From: Pseudocolwellia sp. AS88
GTDB taxonomy: Bacteria > Pseudomonadota > Gammaproteobacteria > Enterobacterales > Alteromonadaceae
Reading direction: 5' to 3'
NCBI RefSeq assembly: GCF_030551755.1
Contig: NZ_JAUPEC010000002.1
Location: 124,001 to 188,000, forward strand
Length of the DNA: 64,000 nt
Position 1 is the first letter of the stretch; every line of letters starts with the position of its first letter. Under the pieces are notes generated by a model. It was given only the letters and a program-made list of their open reading frames with translations. It did not search any database and was not told the origin of the DNA. The translations under genes and the position numbers were made by a program. Below are positions 63,703 through 64,000 of this stretch, piece by piece.

Positions 63703-64000
63703 TTAATGATATCTTAACTCTTGTACCTTGCCCCAAAACACGCGATACGAGAATGCGGTGTAGCTGAAGATCACAGGAACAACAACGATAGCGCCCCACA
63801 AAATAAAGCTTAATGATTCTGGTGCTGAAGCGGCTTCCCAAATAGTCAGTTTGTTAGGCACTATATATGGGAAGAAGCTGAAACCTAAACCAATAAAACA
63901 CAGTAAAAATATTGTTGATGCTGCGGTGAAAGGTATCCAGCAACCTTTGTCATTTTCTGCCGGCAATTTTTTAAGTACAAAAAAGCTGTAAACAAACAAA
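63703..64000 (-). CDS. cydB: Cytochrome bd ubiquinol oxidase subunit II, C-terminal part (cut by right edge)
   Basis: The last 99 codons of a leftward gene that enters from the right edge. Hydrophobic helices and the wording GFSFFPYIVPNKLTIWEAASAPESL (about residues 37-61 of this fragment; key F-P-Y-I-V-P and W-x-A-A-S) are those of CydB, followed by the terminal helix and YRVFWGKV. CydB with CydA forms the high-oxygen-affinity quinol oxidase of the inner membrane. An in-frame TTG near the edge is not the real start. cydA and the N-terminal part lie beyond the window. Confidence 0.9.
   Translation of the reverse strand, partial: LFVYSFFVLKKLPAENDKGCWIPFTAASTIFLLCFIGLGFSFFPYIVPNKLTIWEAASAPESLSFILWGAIVVVPVIFSYTAFSYRVFWGKVQELRYH

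Overview
The window looks like AT-rich chromosome of a marine, heterotrophic gammaproteobacterium of the Alteromonadales, most probably Colwelliaceae (Colwellia/Thalassotalea type). This is inferred from gene content: three large TonB-dependent receptors (TBDRs), a TBDR with two tryptophan-halogenase-like proteins, two BCCT-type osmolyte carriers with betIBA, and a maltodextrin-type GH13/MFS/LacI cluster. No rRNA, tRNA, CRISPR array, complete insertion sequence or prophage was seen. A flavoprotein is cut by the left edge and cydB by the right edge.

Region by region. 1-3.3 kb: a leftward, Fur-box-preceded set (PepSY membrane protein, DUF2271, DUF4198, membrane-anchored flavodoxin/ferredoxin-reductase protein), probably an iron-starvation reductive system. 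3.5-5 kb: an AGCS amino-acid:Na+ symporter. 5.3-12.8 kb: glycine-betaine block betI-betB-betA-short BCCT carrier-TorF-like porin, plus a class III aminotransferase; a perfect 18-bp palindrome, the presumed BetI operator, precedes betI. 13-14.7 kb: three small exported-protein genes, one of them (DUF1287) a pseudogene. 14.8-21.3 kb: lipid A phosphoethanolamine transferase, LtaS-like phosphotransferase and dgkA, facing a PmrA/PmrB-like two-component system; matching four-copy 11-bp repeat arrays lie before eptA and between dgkA and the regulator gene. 21.4 kb: a CosR/EctR-like MarR gene.

22.4-25.6 kb is an accessory stretch of solitary same-strand genes. Their spacers share a hairpin-bearing 22-bp block and a 7-bp end just before the next start codon, like a relic integron-cassette array. 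25.8-33.7 kb: a large BetT-like BCCT carrier divergent from a TBDR, with a perfect 30-bp palindrome between them, then a TPR-sulfotransferase and an EamA exporter. 34-38.4 kb: small unknown genes, then a Fiu-like catecholate receptor with its PiuC/YbiX hydroxylase.

38.7-54.3 kb appears to be one carbohydrate regulon split by foreign DNA. A TBDR, two flavin-dependent halogenase-like genes, two GH13 enzymes and an MFS sugar carrier sit with a LacI-family repressor. Six copies of a TGMATACGTATKCA-type operator occur in three promoter regions. The BrnT/BrnA toxin-antitoxin and one small gene lie inside a block bounded by two 106-bp near-identical copies of the second halogenase's 3' end.

54.5-59.8 kb: an exported, membrane-anchored CobN-like chelatase followed by ExbB-like and ExbD-topology (DUF2149) subunits. 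This apparently proton-powered envelope chelatase resembles the Hmu haem systems of Bacteroidetes and is the best candidate here for under-described biology. 60-64 kb: a TrmK-like methyltransferase, a LacI regulator with a histidinol-dehydrogenase paralogue (HpsN-like), and the end of cydB.
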